A stretch of 64,000 nt of DNA from Paludibacterium denitrificans. Lineage in GTDB: Bacteria; Pseudomonadota; Gammaproteobacteria; Burkholderiales; Chromobacteriaceae. Every line of letters starts with the position of its first letter. Within the stretch, counting starts at the first letter, position 1. The DNA is taken from positions 2,976,001 to 3,040,000 of the forward strand of contig NZ_WLYX01000001.1 of NCBI RefSeq assembly GCF_009707705.1, read 5' to 3'. Both the position numbers and the translations under genes were made by a program. Below, piece by piece: positions 52,948 to 61,761 of the stretch. The notes below the pieces were generated by a model. It was not told where the DNA came from, did no database searches, and saw only the letters and a program-made list of their open reading frames with translations.

Positions 52948-54236
52948 ATGTCTCAAAGTAGCATGAACATTGCCGCTGGCAGCGGAGCAGCTGTCCGATC
53001 TGCCATCAACGCCGCGATTCAGGCGCTGGCTTCCAACAATGCTGGCACATCTGCGCCAAATCCGACGTACCCAAATATGTGGTGGCCAGATCAAACAGCA
53101 GGACGGTTGCGCCGCCGTAGCTCTGACAACCTATCGTGGATCGACTTCGGGGCACTGGACATTAGCCTTGGGAATCAACTGCAATCGCAGTCCGGCACGG
53201 CCTTCACCGCTGGAGGCACTGCCCCGTCCTACACGCTGACGCCATCACCAGCCATTACCTCCTATGCGGCCAACCAGCGTTTCAACGTCACGTTCCCCTC
53301 GGCTGGAACTACGGGAAGCAACACTATCAACATCAATGGATTGGGAAACGTATCGCTGAAGCAGTACGCCTCGGACGGCACGCTAATTCCGGTGTCGTAG
53401 CGGCTGGAATGAACTCTGATGTGCAGATCGTTGGCGCTGGCAGTTATGCTTTATTGCTGGACCCTTTGCCAAGTGCTGCCATCGGCGTGCGCGGCGTTCG
53501 TAGCAACCTGGTTGTTGGCTATACCGGAACATCTGGCGTTGTAAGCGTCACCGCCACTGAGCTTTCGCTTGAATCTGCGTTCGGCTCCTACATCACGCTA
53601 AAGAACCTGAATCTATCGGCAACTTCTGGCAATGCCTCCGGCGCAGCCAACAGCCTCGACACTGGCAGCTGGGCATACTCGACCTGGTACTACCTTTTTG
53701 TCATCTACAATCCGACAACCAGTACCAGTGCGCTACTGTGGTCACTGTCCGCAACTTCTCCGACACTGCCTAGCGGCTATACCTATTTTTCCATGGTTAG
53801 CGTAAACAAGACGCAGAGTGCAACGAACTACTGGTTCTTGGGCGGGACGCAGACTGATCGAGTTTTCCAGCCAAAGGTTAACGGTTCAAGCAACGTACTG
53901 GGGTTACCCCTCATCGCAAGCGGGGCCGCAGGCAGCATAAGTACACCGACATGGGTTGCGATTGGACTTGGCAGCGCTGTTCCGCCGAATACGTGTAGGG
54001 TTGCTCTTCTTCCGCTAGTATCAACTTCACCAGCTACGATAATTGCTGCGCCTAATAACAGCTACGGCGTGGCCAATTCAACATCCAATCCGCCGCCACT
54101 GTTCTTCCAAAATGTCACATCGGGTGGTGTGTCATCATACCCGGTATGGATGACACTAGAGTCCACTTCTGTCTATTGGGCTTCGTCGGCAGCTGGTTGC
54201 TATCTTTTTCTTTCTGCATGGGAGTTGAATCTGTAA
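52948..54236 (+). CDS. Tail fibre-like protein (frameshifted)
   Basis: MSQSSMNIAAGSGAAVRSAI, then PTYPNMWWPDQTAGRLRRRS; at about 53393 CCGGTG has lost a G. The next frame continues VVAAGMNSDVQIVGAGSYAL to 54236. About 429 residues, rich in Ser, Thr, Asn and Gly, beta-structured. Its place after J makes it a side fibre or receptor-binding protein. Confidence 0.7.
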
Positions 54237-54561
54237 TGGGATACGCAATCAATGGAATCAGCATGCGTGCGGTTGATATCACGGACGAGCTTCTTCCGGG
54301 GAAACCTACGTCGAAGATCTGCCGACTCCGTGGCCGACTGCTGAGGCATCTGAAGCTGAAGCATGGTCGTCTCACCAATCTTCTTCCCGTTCAGCCCTTG
54401 CAGCCAGCGATACCACGCTGATGCGCTGCTATGAGTCAGGTATTGCGTTGCCAGCCGAGTGGGTGGAATACCGCAAAGCTCTTCGCGCCATCATCTCCGC
54501 GCCATCTGGCGACCCATCGCAGCCGTTGCCGACACGTCCAGCCTATCCGGAGGGCACATGA
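54236..54561 (+). CDS. Tail fibre assembly-like protein (frameshifted)
   Basis: MGYAINGISMRAVDITDELL; near 54297 a G is missing from the CCGGGG run. After repair: GETYVEDLPTPWPTAEASEA and CYESGIALPAEWVEYRKALR to PAYPEGT, about 108 residues. The AEWxxYRxALR segment is typical of fibre assembly chaperones. Coupled to the fibre gene by TAATG. Confidence 0.65.
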
Positions 54562-55073
54562 TGATCTGGCCCTTGCTCGCCCCGCTTGATCTGCTGGTCA
54601 ACCTTCTGGCGTTCCCGCTGGCTCCGCTGGTAGCCCTGCTCACCTCAGCATCAGGCGTGTCACCCTGCTGGGCATGGCCATGGCTGACGCCGGACAACCC
54701 CATCGACGGCGACGCAGGCCATATCAGCCGGTGGGCGTCGCTCGTCGGGAAGTGGCCGGAAGTCGGCATTTACTGCCGCCGGGTGGCGTGGCTCTGGCGT
54801 AACCGGGGCTACGGTTTCAGCGTGAGAGTGACGGGTCGGACATGTTCCGGCCCTTCTTCTTTTGTGGGTGACCGCGCCGTATCGGACAACCCGTTCCACG
54901 CTGGAGCCTGTCGGGTGCGGAATGGTGGCTTGTGGGAGCTGTACGTGGTGCGGCCTATCTTCGGGCGCTTCTACATCCGCCTGCGCCTCGGCTGGAAAAT
55001 CCCGCTGACTCGTGACGCCTGCACCGATACCGTCGCACTTTGCACGCACATCTCCATCCAATACAAACAGTGA
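54558..55073 (+). CDS. DUF7338-like membrane-associated protein
   Basis: A 171-residue protein with a hydrophobic start (WPLLAPLDLLVNLLAFPLAP) and WAWPWLTPDNPIDGDAGHIS, a motif I associate with DUF7338 proteins near phage lysis genes. Function unknown. ATGATG overlap with the previous stop; two terminators follow. Confidence 0.6.
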   Translation: MMIWPLLAPLDLLVNLLAFPLAPLVALLTSASGVSPCWAWPWLTPDNPIDGDAGHISRWASLVGKWPEVGIYCRRVAWLWRNRGYGFSVRVTGRTCSGPSSFVGDRAVSDNPFHAGACRVRNGGLWELYVVRPIFGRFYIRLRLGWKIPLTRDACTDTVALCTHISIQYKQ

Positions 55074-55074
55074 C

Positions 55075-55127
55075 ACCGGCCCGGCCGGTTTTTTTTTACG
55101 CCTCACGTTTTTACGTGGGGCTTTTTT
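55075..55127 (+). terminator. Two tandem terminators before the lysis genes
   Basis: ACCGGC-CCG-GCCGGT with T9 (55075-55098), then GCCTCACGT/ACGTGGGGC with T6 (55100-55127). Confidence 0.8.
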
Positions 55128-55146
55128 ACGTCCAAAGGGGGGCGAT

Positions 55147-55422
55147 ATGAACTGGGAGGCTTTGTCGGCGCTGTCGGCAATCTTTGTTCCGATCGGTGGC
55201 GCGATGTGCGTCGTGCTGTGGTGGATCATGCAAAAGATTCGGTCAGACGTTGACATGCTGGAGCAGGCATTGGCGGCCCACCGGCTGCATGTGGCTGAAA
55301 ACTACGTGACCAATGGCGCGCTGGCTAAGGCGATTGACGGGGTGAATGACTCGCTCAAGGAGATCTTCCTAAAGCTGGACAAGATCATGGACAGCAAGGC
55401 CGATAAGGAGTGCAGACGATGA
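55147..55422 (+). CDS. Small TM protein of the lysis cassette
   Basis: A 91-residue protein with one TM (SAIFVPIGGAMCVVLWWIM) followed by a coiled-coil-like tail (QALAAHRLHVAENYVTNGAL). Layout resembles holin-associated or XhlA-like membrane proteins. It overlaps the endolysin start. Confidence 0.55.
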   Translation: MNWEALSALSAIFVPIGGAMCVVLWWIMQKIRSDVDMLEQALAAHRLHVAENYVTNGALAKAIDGVNDSLKEIFLKLDKIMDSKADKECRR

Positions 55423-55871
55423 ATCAAGCCCTACTCATTGCAGAACTTCGCCGTGACGAGGGCGTGCGCTACCGGCCCTATCTCGACACGGCTACGCCTC
55501 CGCGCCGGACTGTTGGCGTTGGCCACAACATGGACGCCAAGCCGCTGCCATCCGGCTGGGTATTCCCGCTGTCGGACGCTCAGGTCAACCAGCTGTTGGC
55601 CAGCGACCTGCAAGCAGTCTATTCCGGCCTCGATGCCAAGTTGCCATGGTGGCGAACGCTGGATGAGGTGCGCCAGCGCGTCGTGGCAAATATGGCCTTC
55701 AACCTTGGCGTTGGCGGCCTGCTCGGCTTTCCCAACACACTGGCGGTTATGCGTTTAAGCAACTATGCCTCTGCCGCGGCGCACATGAAGGCGAGCGCCT
55801 GGTACAAGCAGGTCGGACAGCGCGCGGTACGACTGTGTCAGGCCATGGAAACAGGCGTAATGCCGTCTTGA
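55419..55871 (+). CDS. Endolysin, T4-lysozyme-like (GH24)
   Basis: A 150-residue muramidase. LRRDEGVRYRPYLDTATPPR with the catalytic Glu, then TVGVGHNMDAKPLP (Asp/Thr region) and RQRVVANMAFNLGVGGLLGF are GH24 hallmarks. No signal peptide, so export would rely on a holin. Start at 55419; a few in-frame codons upstream are possible. Confidence 0.85.
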   Translation: MNQALLIAELRRDEGVRYRPYLDTATPPRRTVGVGHNMDAKPLPSGWVFPLSDAQVNQLLASDLQAVYSGLDAKLPWWRTLDEVRQRVVANMAFNLGVGGLLGFPNTLAVMRLSNYASAAAHMKASAWYKQVGQRAVRLCQAMETGVMPS

Positions 55872-55882
55872 TGGGAGTGAAT

Positions 55883-56089
55883 ATGAAAAAGCTGCTTGAG
55901 GCAATCACCGGTGACGACAACGTCACCATTGAACCCGCCTACCTGTGGTGGGCACTGGCTATCTTGGTCGGCATCGGCCTTGAGATTTACTCGGTAGTCA
56001 CCGGCAAGCCATTTGACCTGCAATCGTATGGGGTCGGTGTTGGCGCCCTGCTGGTGGGCGGCGGGTTCGGCAAGAAAGTAGGTGGGTGA
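55883..56089 (+). CDS. Holin-like small membrane protein
   Basis: A 68-residue protein with two TM segments (AYLWWALAILVGIGLEIYSV; YGVGVGALLVGGGFG). GGGAG precedes the ATG. Size, topology and place between endolysin and Rz fit a holin. Confidence 0.65.
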   Translation: MKKLLEAITGDDNVTIEPAYLWWALAILVGIGLEIYSVVTGKPFDLQSYGVGVGALLVGGGFGKKVGG

Positions 56090-56586
56090 TGATCTGGATT
56101 GCGAAAAACTGGAAGTGGCTGGCGGCACTGGTGGCCGTGGCCGGATTGATCGCGCTGGGCGTGGAGATGCGAGGCATTGCTGACCGCCCTGCTCTGGCGT
56201 CTGCCAAGGCGGATGCGTCAGCGGCACGTGGCGTGACCGAGGCGGTACAGGCTGCGCGTGTGATCGAGCACAAGGTGGCTGCAAGCGATGCGGAGGCATC
56301 CGCTCAATATCAGAAAGGACTGGAAGATGGGAAAACTGAACTGCAAGGTGCTGTTGATCGGCTTAATGCTGCTCTCCGGCTGCGTGACGCCAAGCTCACT
56401 GCAGCCCGCGCCGGGAATCTGTCCGCAGCTGCCACCGGCTCCAGCAGACGTGATGCGTCCGCGCCAACCGACTTTCTTGCAGCGCATGGAAGCGATGCTC
56501 TCCGGCTCGCTGCCGAAGCCGACGACGTCACCAAGCAACTGACGGCGTGTCAGGCGATTGTGGCGAGTGATCGGGCTGTTCCGTAA
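56086..56586 (+). CDS. Rz-like inner-membrane spanin
   Basis: A 166-residue protein with an N-terminal TM (WKWLAALVAVAGLIALGVEM) and a long helical periplasmic part. With Rz1, encoded inside it, it should fuse inner and outer membranes at lysis. Last gene of the prophage. Confidence 0.8.
   Translation: MMIWIAKNWKWLAALVAVAGLIALGVEMRGIADRPALASAKADASAARGVTEAVQAARVIEHKVAASDAEASAQYQKGLEDGKTELQGAVDRLNAALRLRDAKLTAARAGNLSAAATGSSRRDASAPTDFLAAHGSDALRLAAEADDVTKQLTACQAIVASDRAVP
56327..56542 (+). CDS. Rz1-like outer-membrane spanin lipoprotein
   Basis: A 71-residue protein in the +1 frame of Rz: MGKLNCKVLLIGLMLLSGCV has a lipobox (LLSGC), followed by a Pro-rich body (PAPGICPQLPPAPADV). AAAGGAC precedes the start. 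Fully nested in the Rz gene, as in lambda. Confidence 0.75.
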   Translation: MGKLNCKVLLIGLMLLSGCVTPSSLQPAPGICPQLPPAPADVMRPRQPTFLQRMEAMLSGSLPKPTTSPSN

Positions 56587-56770
56587 TATCATGCAGGCGG
56601 TTGTATACCGCCCCATGGCTGCGTAGCCGCTATGGTTCCGGTATAGTAAAGACCAACCATTTACCTACCCGCTTGCCATAGCCCAGCAAAATAAATTTGG
56701 GGTACAAAAGGGGGTATCAAATAGCTGGAAAAATTCCTGACGCCAGTAAAATCAAGGGTTTGCAATTAAT
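56587..56770. other. Prophage-chromosome junction (attR region)
   Basis: Between Rz and trpG there is no gene. The sequence is less GC-rich towards trpG and includes GGGGTACAAAAGGGGGTATC (56698-56717), of the kind often seen beside integrase sites, but without the other att site I cannot define the core. No tRNA is present here. Confidence 0.4.
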
Positions 56771-57342
56771 ATGCTATTAATGATCGATAATTACGACTCC
56801 TTTACCTACAACCTCGTGCAGTACTTCGGCGAGTTGGGGCAGGACGTCAAGGTGTTTCGTAATGATGAAATCACGCTGGAGCAGATCGAACAGCTCGCTC
56901 CGCAATATCTGGTAGTTTCACCGGCCCGTGCTCGCCGTCTGAAGCGGGTATTTCTGTTGCCGCTATCCAGCATTTTGCCGGGAAGCTCCCCACCATGGGG
57001 GTATGTCTTGGCCACCAAAGCATAGGCCGGGCGTTTGGCGGGCACATCATTCATGCCAAGCAGCTGATGCATGGCAAGATATCTCCGGTACATCACAACA
57101 ATGTTGGCATGTTCCGTGACTTGCCTAATCCGGTAACGTGCACCCGTTACCATTCTCTGGTCATCGAACGTGAAACGCTACCAGATTGTCTGGAGATCAC
57201 CGCGTGGACCGATGACGGTGAAATCATGGGCGTTCGCCATAAAACCCTGCCGATTGAGGGGGTACAATTCCACCCTGAATCGATTCTCACGGAGCAGGGC
57301 CACGCCATGCTCAACAATTTCCTGACGGAATTCACTGCCTGA
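56771..57342 (+). CDS. trpG: Anthranilate synthase glutamine amidotransferase (frameshifted)
   Basis: Class I glutamine amidotransferase that gives ammonia to TrpE for anthranilate synthesis in tryptophan biosynthesis. [20 protein letters not shown] starts it; the nucleophile Cys is in [15 protein letters not shown] and the His/Glu pair in GVQFHPESI. At about 56930 CCGGCCCG has lost a G (CCGGG site); repair restores [14 protein letters not shown] and about 190 residues. trpD follows, trpE is not in the window. Host gene, presumably functional. Confidence 0.9.
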
Positions 57343-57377
57343 ATCAGAGAATCGATGACACCGCACGACACTGACAG

Positions 57378-57400
57378 GGTTGGCCGAAGTTCGGCCAACC
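57378..57400. repeat. 23-bp palindrome after trpG
   Basis: GGTTGGCCGAA, one base, TTCGGCCAACC: a perfect inverted pair of an 11-mer that recurs after algC and prmB. It lies 36 bases after the trpG stop and may act as a terminator or uptake/recognition site. Confidence 0.7.
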
Positions 57401-57495
57401 TTCATTGCCGATAATTTGTAATACAGACTGCGCCCCGCTCCGATATTGACTTTAAGAATGGCCGTTTTGCGTGCAGGGCAAGAAGGAAGCTCTTG

Positions 57496-58524
57496 ATGAT
57501 TACCCCTCAGGTTGCACTCAATCGTCTCATTGACGGCAATGAACTGTTTTTTGACGAAATGCTGGATTTGATGCGTCAAATCATGCGTGGTGAACTAACC
57601 TCGGCCCAGATTGCTGCCATTCTGATTGGCTTGCGGGTGAAGGTAGAAAGTGTATCGGAAATTGCGGCATCGGCCACCGTGATGCGCGAATTTGCCACCC
57701 ATGTTCCGGTTGCCACGCGCGAACACCTGATCGACACCTGCGGCACCGGCGGCGATCAGTCGCATACCTTCAATATTTCGACCACCTCGGCATTTGTCGC
57801 CACTGCGTAGAGCGCGCGGGTGGCCAAGCATGGCGGTCGCTCAGTCTCCTCCAGCTCGGGCAGCGCGGACGTACTGGAAGCGTTGGGGGTGAACCTGAAA
57901 TTGTCGGCAGAACAAGTCGGCCAATGTATTGACCAGATCGGGGTCGGCTTCATGTTTGCCCCCAATCACCATAGCGCCATGAAGTACGTCGCCCCCATTC
58001 GCAAGGAACTGGGGGTTCGCACCATTTTCAACATTCTCGGGCCGCTAACCAATCCGGCCAATGCCGATAACCAGCTGATGGGCGTTTTCCACCCCGATCT
58101 GGTGGGGATTCAATGCCGGGTGCTGCGCCAACTGGGTAGCAGCCATGTGATGATTGTGCATGGTCGGGATGGCCTGGATGAAATCACCTTGTCCGATACC
58201 ACGCTGGTGGCAGAACTGAAAAATGGTGAAATTCGCGAATACGAGCTGGACCCGCGCGAACTGGGCTTCCAGCTGGTGGACAAGGACGCCATTCGCGCCA
58301 ACACGGCCGAGGCTTCACGCGACATCCTGTTGTCGGTACTGGATGGCAAGGAAGGCCCGGCGCGCGATATCGTTTTGCTCAATGCCGGTGCCGCCATCTA
58401 TACGGCAGACATTACCGCTACGCTGGCCGACGGTGTTACCATGGCGCGCGACATGATTGACTCGGGCAAAGCCCGCTCCAAGCTGGAGCAACTGGTCAAC
58501 CTCAGCCAATCTCTGGCTGCCTGA
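57496..58524 (+). CDS. trpD: Anthranilate phosphoribosyltransferase (in-frame stop)
   Basis: Catalyses transfer of phosphoribose from PRPP to anthranilate. [20 protein letters not shown] (PRPP-binding GTGGD) and [20 protein letters not shown] are canonical, as is [14 protein letters not shown] codon at 57808-57810 interrupts the frame where an Ala/Gly is expected, but the frame is the same on both sides, 342 codons in all. The local sequence could derive from a GCTAGC site, so I read this as an error. Essential step for tryptophan synthesis. Confidence 0.9.
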
Positions 58525-58586
58525 TTGCAAACGGTCGGCTCTGGTCGACCGTTTCGGTTTTTATTCTGCAAGATTGCCGGATCACC

Positions 58587-59965
58587 ATGAGCAAACTTTC
58601 CAAAGACATTTTCAAGGCCTATGACATCCGCGGCGTCGTTGGCAAAACCCTGACCACCGACATTGCCCGCCTGATTGGCCAAGCAATCGCGTCCGAAGCG
58701 CTGGCGCGTCGGGTTACCACACTGGTTATCGGCCGCGACGGTCGGTTGTCTGGCCCGGATTTGTGCGATGCGCTGGGCGAAGGTATTCGCGCTGCTTAAC
58801 GTGGACGTGATTGATATCGGCCGGTAGCAACGCCGATGTTGTATTTTGCTGCCCACGAGCTCGGTACGCTGTCCGGCGTGATGGTCACCGGCAGCCACAA
58901 CCCGCCGGATTACAATGGTTTCAAGATGATGCTGGCCGGTGACACGCTGGCAGGCGAAGACATCCAGCAGCTGTATCAACGCATTCACGACAATCGTCTG
59001 AGCAGCGGCGCCGGTACGCTCCGCACGCATGACATCACCGAGGCTTATCTGGAGCGCATCACCTCCGATATCCAGCTCGAGCGGCCGATGAACATCGTGA
59101 TCGATTGCGGTAACGGCGTACCCGGTGCATTTGCCCCGCGACTCTTCCGTCGTCTGGGTTGCCGGGTGCGTGAGCTGTTTTGCGATGTGGATGGCCACTT
59201 TCCCAACCACCACCCCGATCCGGCAAAACCGGAAAACCTGCAGGACGTTGTCAACGCGCTGCAAAAAACCGATTCCGAACTGGGACTGGCATTCGATGGC
59301 GACGGCGACCGACTGGGCGTGGTCACCAAAGAGGGCAATATCATTTGGCCAGACCGGCAGTTGATGCTGTTTGCGGCAGATGTGTTGTCACGCAATCCCG
59401 GCGCTCAGGTGATTTACGATGTCAAATCCACTCGTTTGCTCAAGCCGTGGATTCAGGAACATGGTGGCATGCCGGTCATGAGCCGCACCGGTCACAGTTT
59501 CATCAAGTCCAAGATCAAGGAAACCGGCGCGCTGGTTGCCGGTGAAATGAGCGGCCACGTCTTTTTCAAGGAGCGCTGGTACGGGTTTGACGATGGGATG
59601 TATGCTTAGGCGCACGCCTGCTGGAAGTGCTGTCGCGGGTGGATGACCCCAGCGCCCTTCTCAACGCATTGCCTAATGCCATTTCCACACCGGAACTCAA
59701 CCTGAAAATGGCGAAGGAAGGCGATAACCACGCGCTGATCGCCAAACTGCAACAGACCGCCCGCTTTGATGGCGCCGAGGAAGTCAACACGCTGGATGGT
59801 TTGCGTGTGGAATACGCCGATGGTTTTGGCTTGGCTCGCGCCTCCAATACCACGCCGGTAATCGTGCTGCGTTTTGAGGCCGATAATGCCGAGGCGCTGG
59901 AACGCATCAAGTCTGACTTCCGCCGGGTATTGAGCAGCGCCACCGATGCAAAACTGCCGTTCTGA
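58587..59965 (+). CDS. algC: Phosphomannomutase/phosphoglucomutase (three breaks)
   Basis: A phosphohexomutase that interconverts 6- and 1-phosphates of mannose or glucose for polysaccharide and LPS precursors. SKDIFKAYDIRGVVGKTL, the catalytic serine loop MVTGSHNPPDYNGFKMML, the metal loop AFDGDGDRLG and the sugar loop VAGEMSGHVFF are all visible, about 458 residues. Breaks at 58794-58800 (TTAA), near 58826, and 59604-59610 (TTAG) are small indels with clean continuation. Probably intact in the organism. Confidence 0.85.
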
Positions 59966-59968
59966 TTG

Positions 59969-59996
59969 TTCGGCCAACCTGACAGGGTTGGCCGAA
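59969..59996. repeat. Inverted 11-mer pair after algC
   Basis: TTCGGCCAACC, 6-base loop, GGTTGGCCGAA, 3 bases after the algC stop. Same 11-mer as at 57378-57400, in opposite order. Terminator-like, though without a T-run. Confidence 0.7.
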
Positions 59997-60057
59997 ACTT
60001 CCTGACGCGCATGCAGCGGACCGATCCGCCCGATTGCAAACAACATATCGTCTAAAC

Positions 60058-60091
60058 CGACAGGGGCCCCGCACACGCAGGGCCCCTGTCG
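60058..60091 (+). promoter_or_regulatory. 12-bp perfect hairpin in the prmB leader
   Basis: CGACAGGGGCCC (60058-60069) pairs with GGGCCCCTGTCG (60080-60091) around a 10-base loop. It ends 5 bases before the AAAGGAAA ribosome binding site of prmB. It could be a leader attenuator, an mRNA-stability element or a protein site. Confidence 0.5.
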
Positions 60092-60110
60092 TAGCAAAGG
60101 AAACCACACC

Positions 60111-61014
60111 ATGTACGCACAGGCTGCCTCAACCTTACTGACAGTGCGTGATTTACTGCGATTTGCCGTCACCCGGTTCAACCATGCCGAGCTGACTTAC
60201 GGCCACGGTACCACCAATGCGTACGACGAAGCGGCCTACCTGATTCTGTCCACGCTCAAGCTGCCTGTCGATCAACTGGAACCTTATCTGGATGCCCGCT
60301 TGCTGCCGGAAGAAATTCAGGATGTTCTGGAGCTGATTGCGCGTCGTGCTGAAGAGCGTGTGCCGGTCGCTTACCTGACGCACGAAGCCTGGCAGGGCGA
60401 TTTCAACTTCTATGTGGACGAACGGGTGCTGGTGCCGCGTTCATTCATCTACGAACTGCTGGGCGAACCGCTGGCACCGTGGATCGAGTTTCCTGAATTG
60501 GTACACCGCGCGCTCGACCTGTGCACAGGCTCTGGCTGCCCGGCCATCCAGATGGCCCACCACTATCCCGATGCTGAAATCGACGCGGTCGATATCTCGC
60601 TTGATGCCTTGGAAGTAGCCGCCATCAACGTCGAAAACTACGGCCTCGACGACCGCATTCACCTGATTCATACCGACATGTTCGAGGGGCTGGAAGGTAC
60701 CTACGACCTGATCATCTCCAACCCGCCATACGTCGATGCCGAGTCGGTGGAAGATCTGCTTAGCCGAATACCTGCACGAACCGGAGCTGGCACTGGGATC
60801 AGGGGAAGATGGGCTGGATGCTACTCGCGAAATCCTGCGGCGTGCGCCCGAGTTTCTCAATGAAGGCGGTGTGCTGCTGGTGGAAATTGGTCACAACCGC
60901 GACATGCTGGAAGAGTGCTTCCCTAACCTGCCATTTGTCTGGCTGGAGACCAGTGGTGGCGACGGTTTTGTCTTCCTGCTAACGCGTGAAGACCTGATCG
61001 ACGCTCAGGACTAA
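60111..61014 (+). CDS. prmB: Ribosomal protein uL3 glutamine methyltransferase (frameshifted)
   Basis: Methylates a glutamine of ribosomal protein L3. RALDLCTGSGCPAIQMAHHY is the SAM-binding motif and DLIISNPPYVDAESV the NPPY motif. At 60758-60764 GCTTAGC breaks the frame; removing a T gives GCTAGC and LLAEYLHEPELALGSGEDGL, with a total of about 300 residues, normal for PrmB. Start at 60111 follows AAAGGAAA. Confidence 0.85.
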
Positions 61015-61044
61015 GCCGCACCACATCACGGATACATCCGCCTT

Positions 61045-61072
61045 TTCGGCCAACCTCTCAGGGTTGGCCGAA
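61045..61072. repeat. Inverted 11-mer pair between prmB and the exporter gene
   Basis: TTCGGCCAACC, 6-base loop, GGTTGGCCGAA. It lies between convergent genes and the left arm plus loop overlap the last codons and stop of the exporter gene, so it could serve as a two-way terminator. Confidence 0.7.
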
Positions 61073-61695
61073 TGCATTCAGCCCACCGTATTGCCACAGC
61101 AGCATGCTGGCGGTAAACACCATAACGGCCCCGATCACGCTATCCAGCACCCGCCAGCTACTGGCTTTCTGGAATAACGGGGCAAGCTTGCCCGCCAGAA
61201 AACCGATACTGGAAAACCAGGCCACAGAGGCGGTCAGGCACCCCAGCACAAACGACGGTGCCGCTTGTCGGCCATACACCGAAGACACGCCGCCAATCAG
61301 GATAACGGTATCCAGCCAGACATAAGGATTGACCAAGGTCACCATCAGAATGGTGCGAATGGCGTCACTCCGCGTCCGGGCAACACCGGCTTGCAAGGTC
61401 AGCGCTCCCGGTTGCCGGGCAGACCGGAAGGATTTTAGCCCCAGCCATAAAATGAAAGCCGCCCCACCCCGGTCACTACCGTGACAAAACCCGGTATGGC
61501 AGAAACCAGCCGCCCCACTCCCAGTACACCACAAGAAATCAGCACGGCATCGCACACCATGCAGATCAACACGATAGGCACAACGTGAGAGCGACTGATT
61601 CCCTGACGAATGACAAAGGCGTTTTGCGGGCCAATACCGACAATCTGACTGGCGGTCAAACCAAGCGCCGCCAGATAGACATTCAACTGAAACAT
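61058..61695 (-). CDS. LysE/ArgO-family amino acid exporter (frameshifted)
   Basis: A membrane exporter of basic amino acids, about 212 residues and five to six TM segments. GIGPQNAFVIRQGISRSHVV near the start and TLVNPYVWLDTVILIGGVSS in the second half are family motifs. A lost G in the run near 61460 breaks the frame; repaired it reads VTVVTGGGAAFILWLGLKSF. Convergent with prmB. Confidence 0.8.
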
Positions 61696-61761
61696 GACAA
61701 GCTCCGTGTAGCGATATTCAAAGGCTAACGGAGTGCGATTAAGAAGTAAAACTAATCTATT

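Larger units (their letters stand above)
11280..56650. mobile_element. Lambda-like siphoprophage, integrase end interrupted
   Basis: A complete lambda-type gene order is visible: integrase and leftward early genes, immunity region, rightward replication genes, a Q-like protein, terminase, portal, capsid, long-tail genes including tape measure and a J-type tip protein, and lysis genes. The left end is cut by the Mu-like prophage inside the integrase gene. The right boundary lies between the Rz gene and trpG (56587-56770). I could not define the attachment core because the other att site is outside the window. Confidence 0.85.

Noticed and set aside
57808..57810. Amber-codon suppression or recoding in trpD
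   Set aside because: Many other genes have similar local errors and the flanking codons look altered too, so an assembly error is more likely.
56771..61014. Decaying host pseudogenes (trpG, trpD, algC, prmB)
   Set aside because: Each has only one to three tiny indels with conserved sequence on both sides and no other decay; all sit at recurring error motifs or homopolymers.
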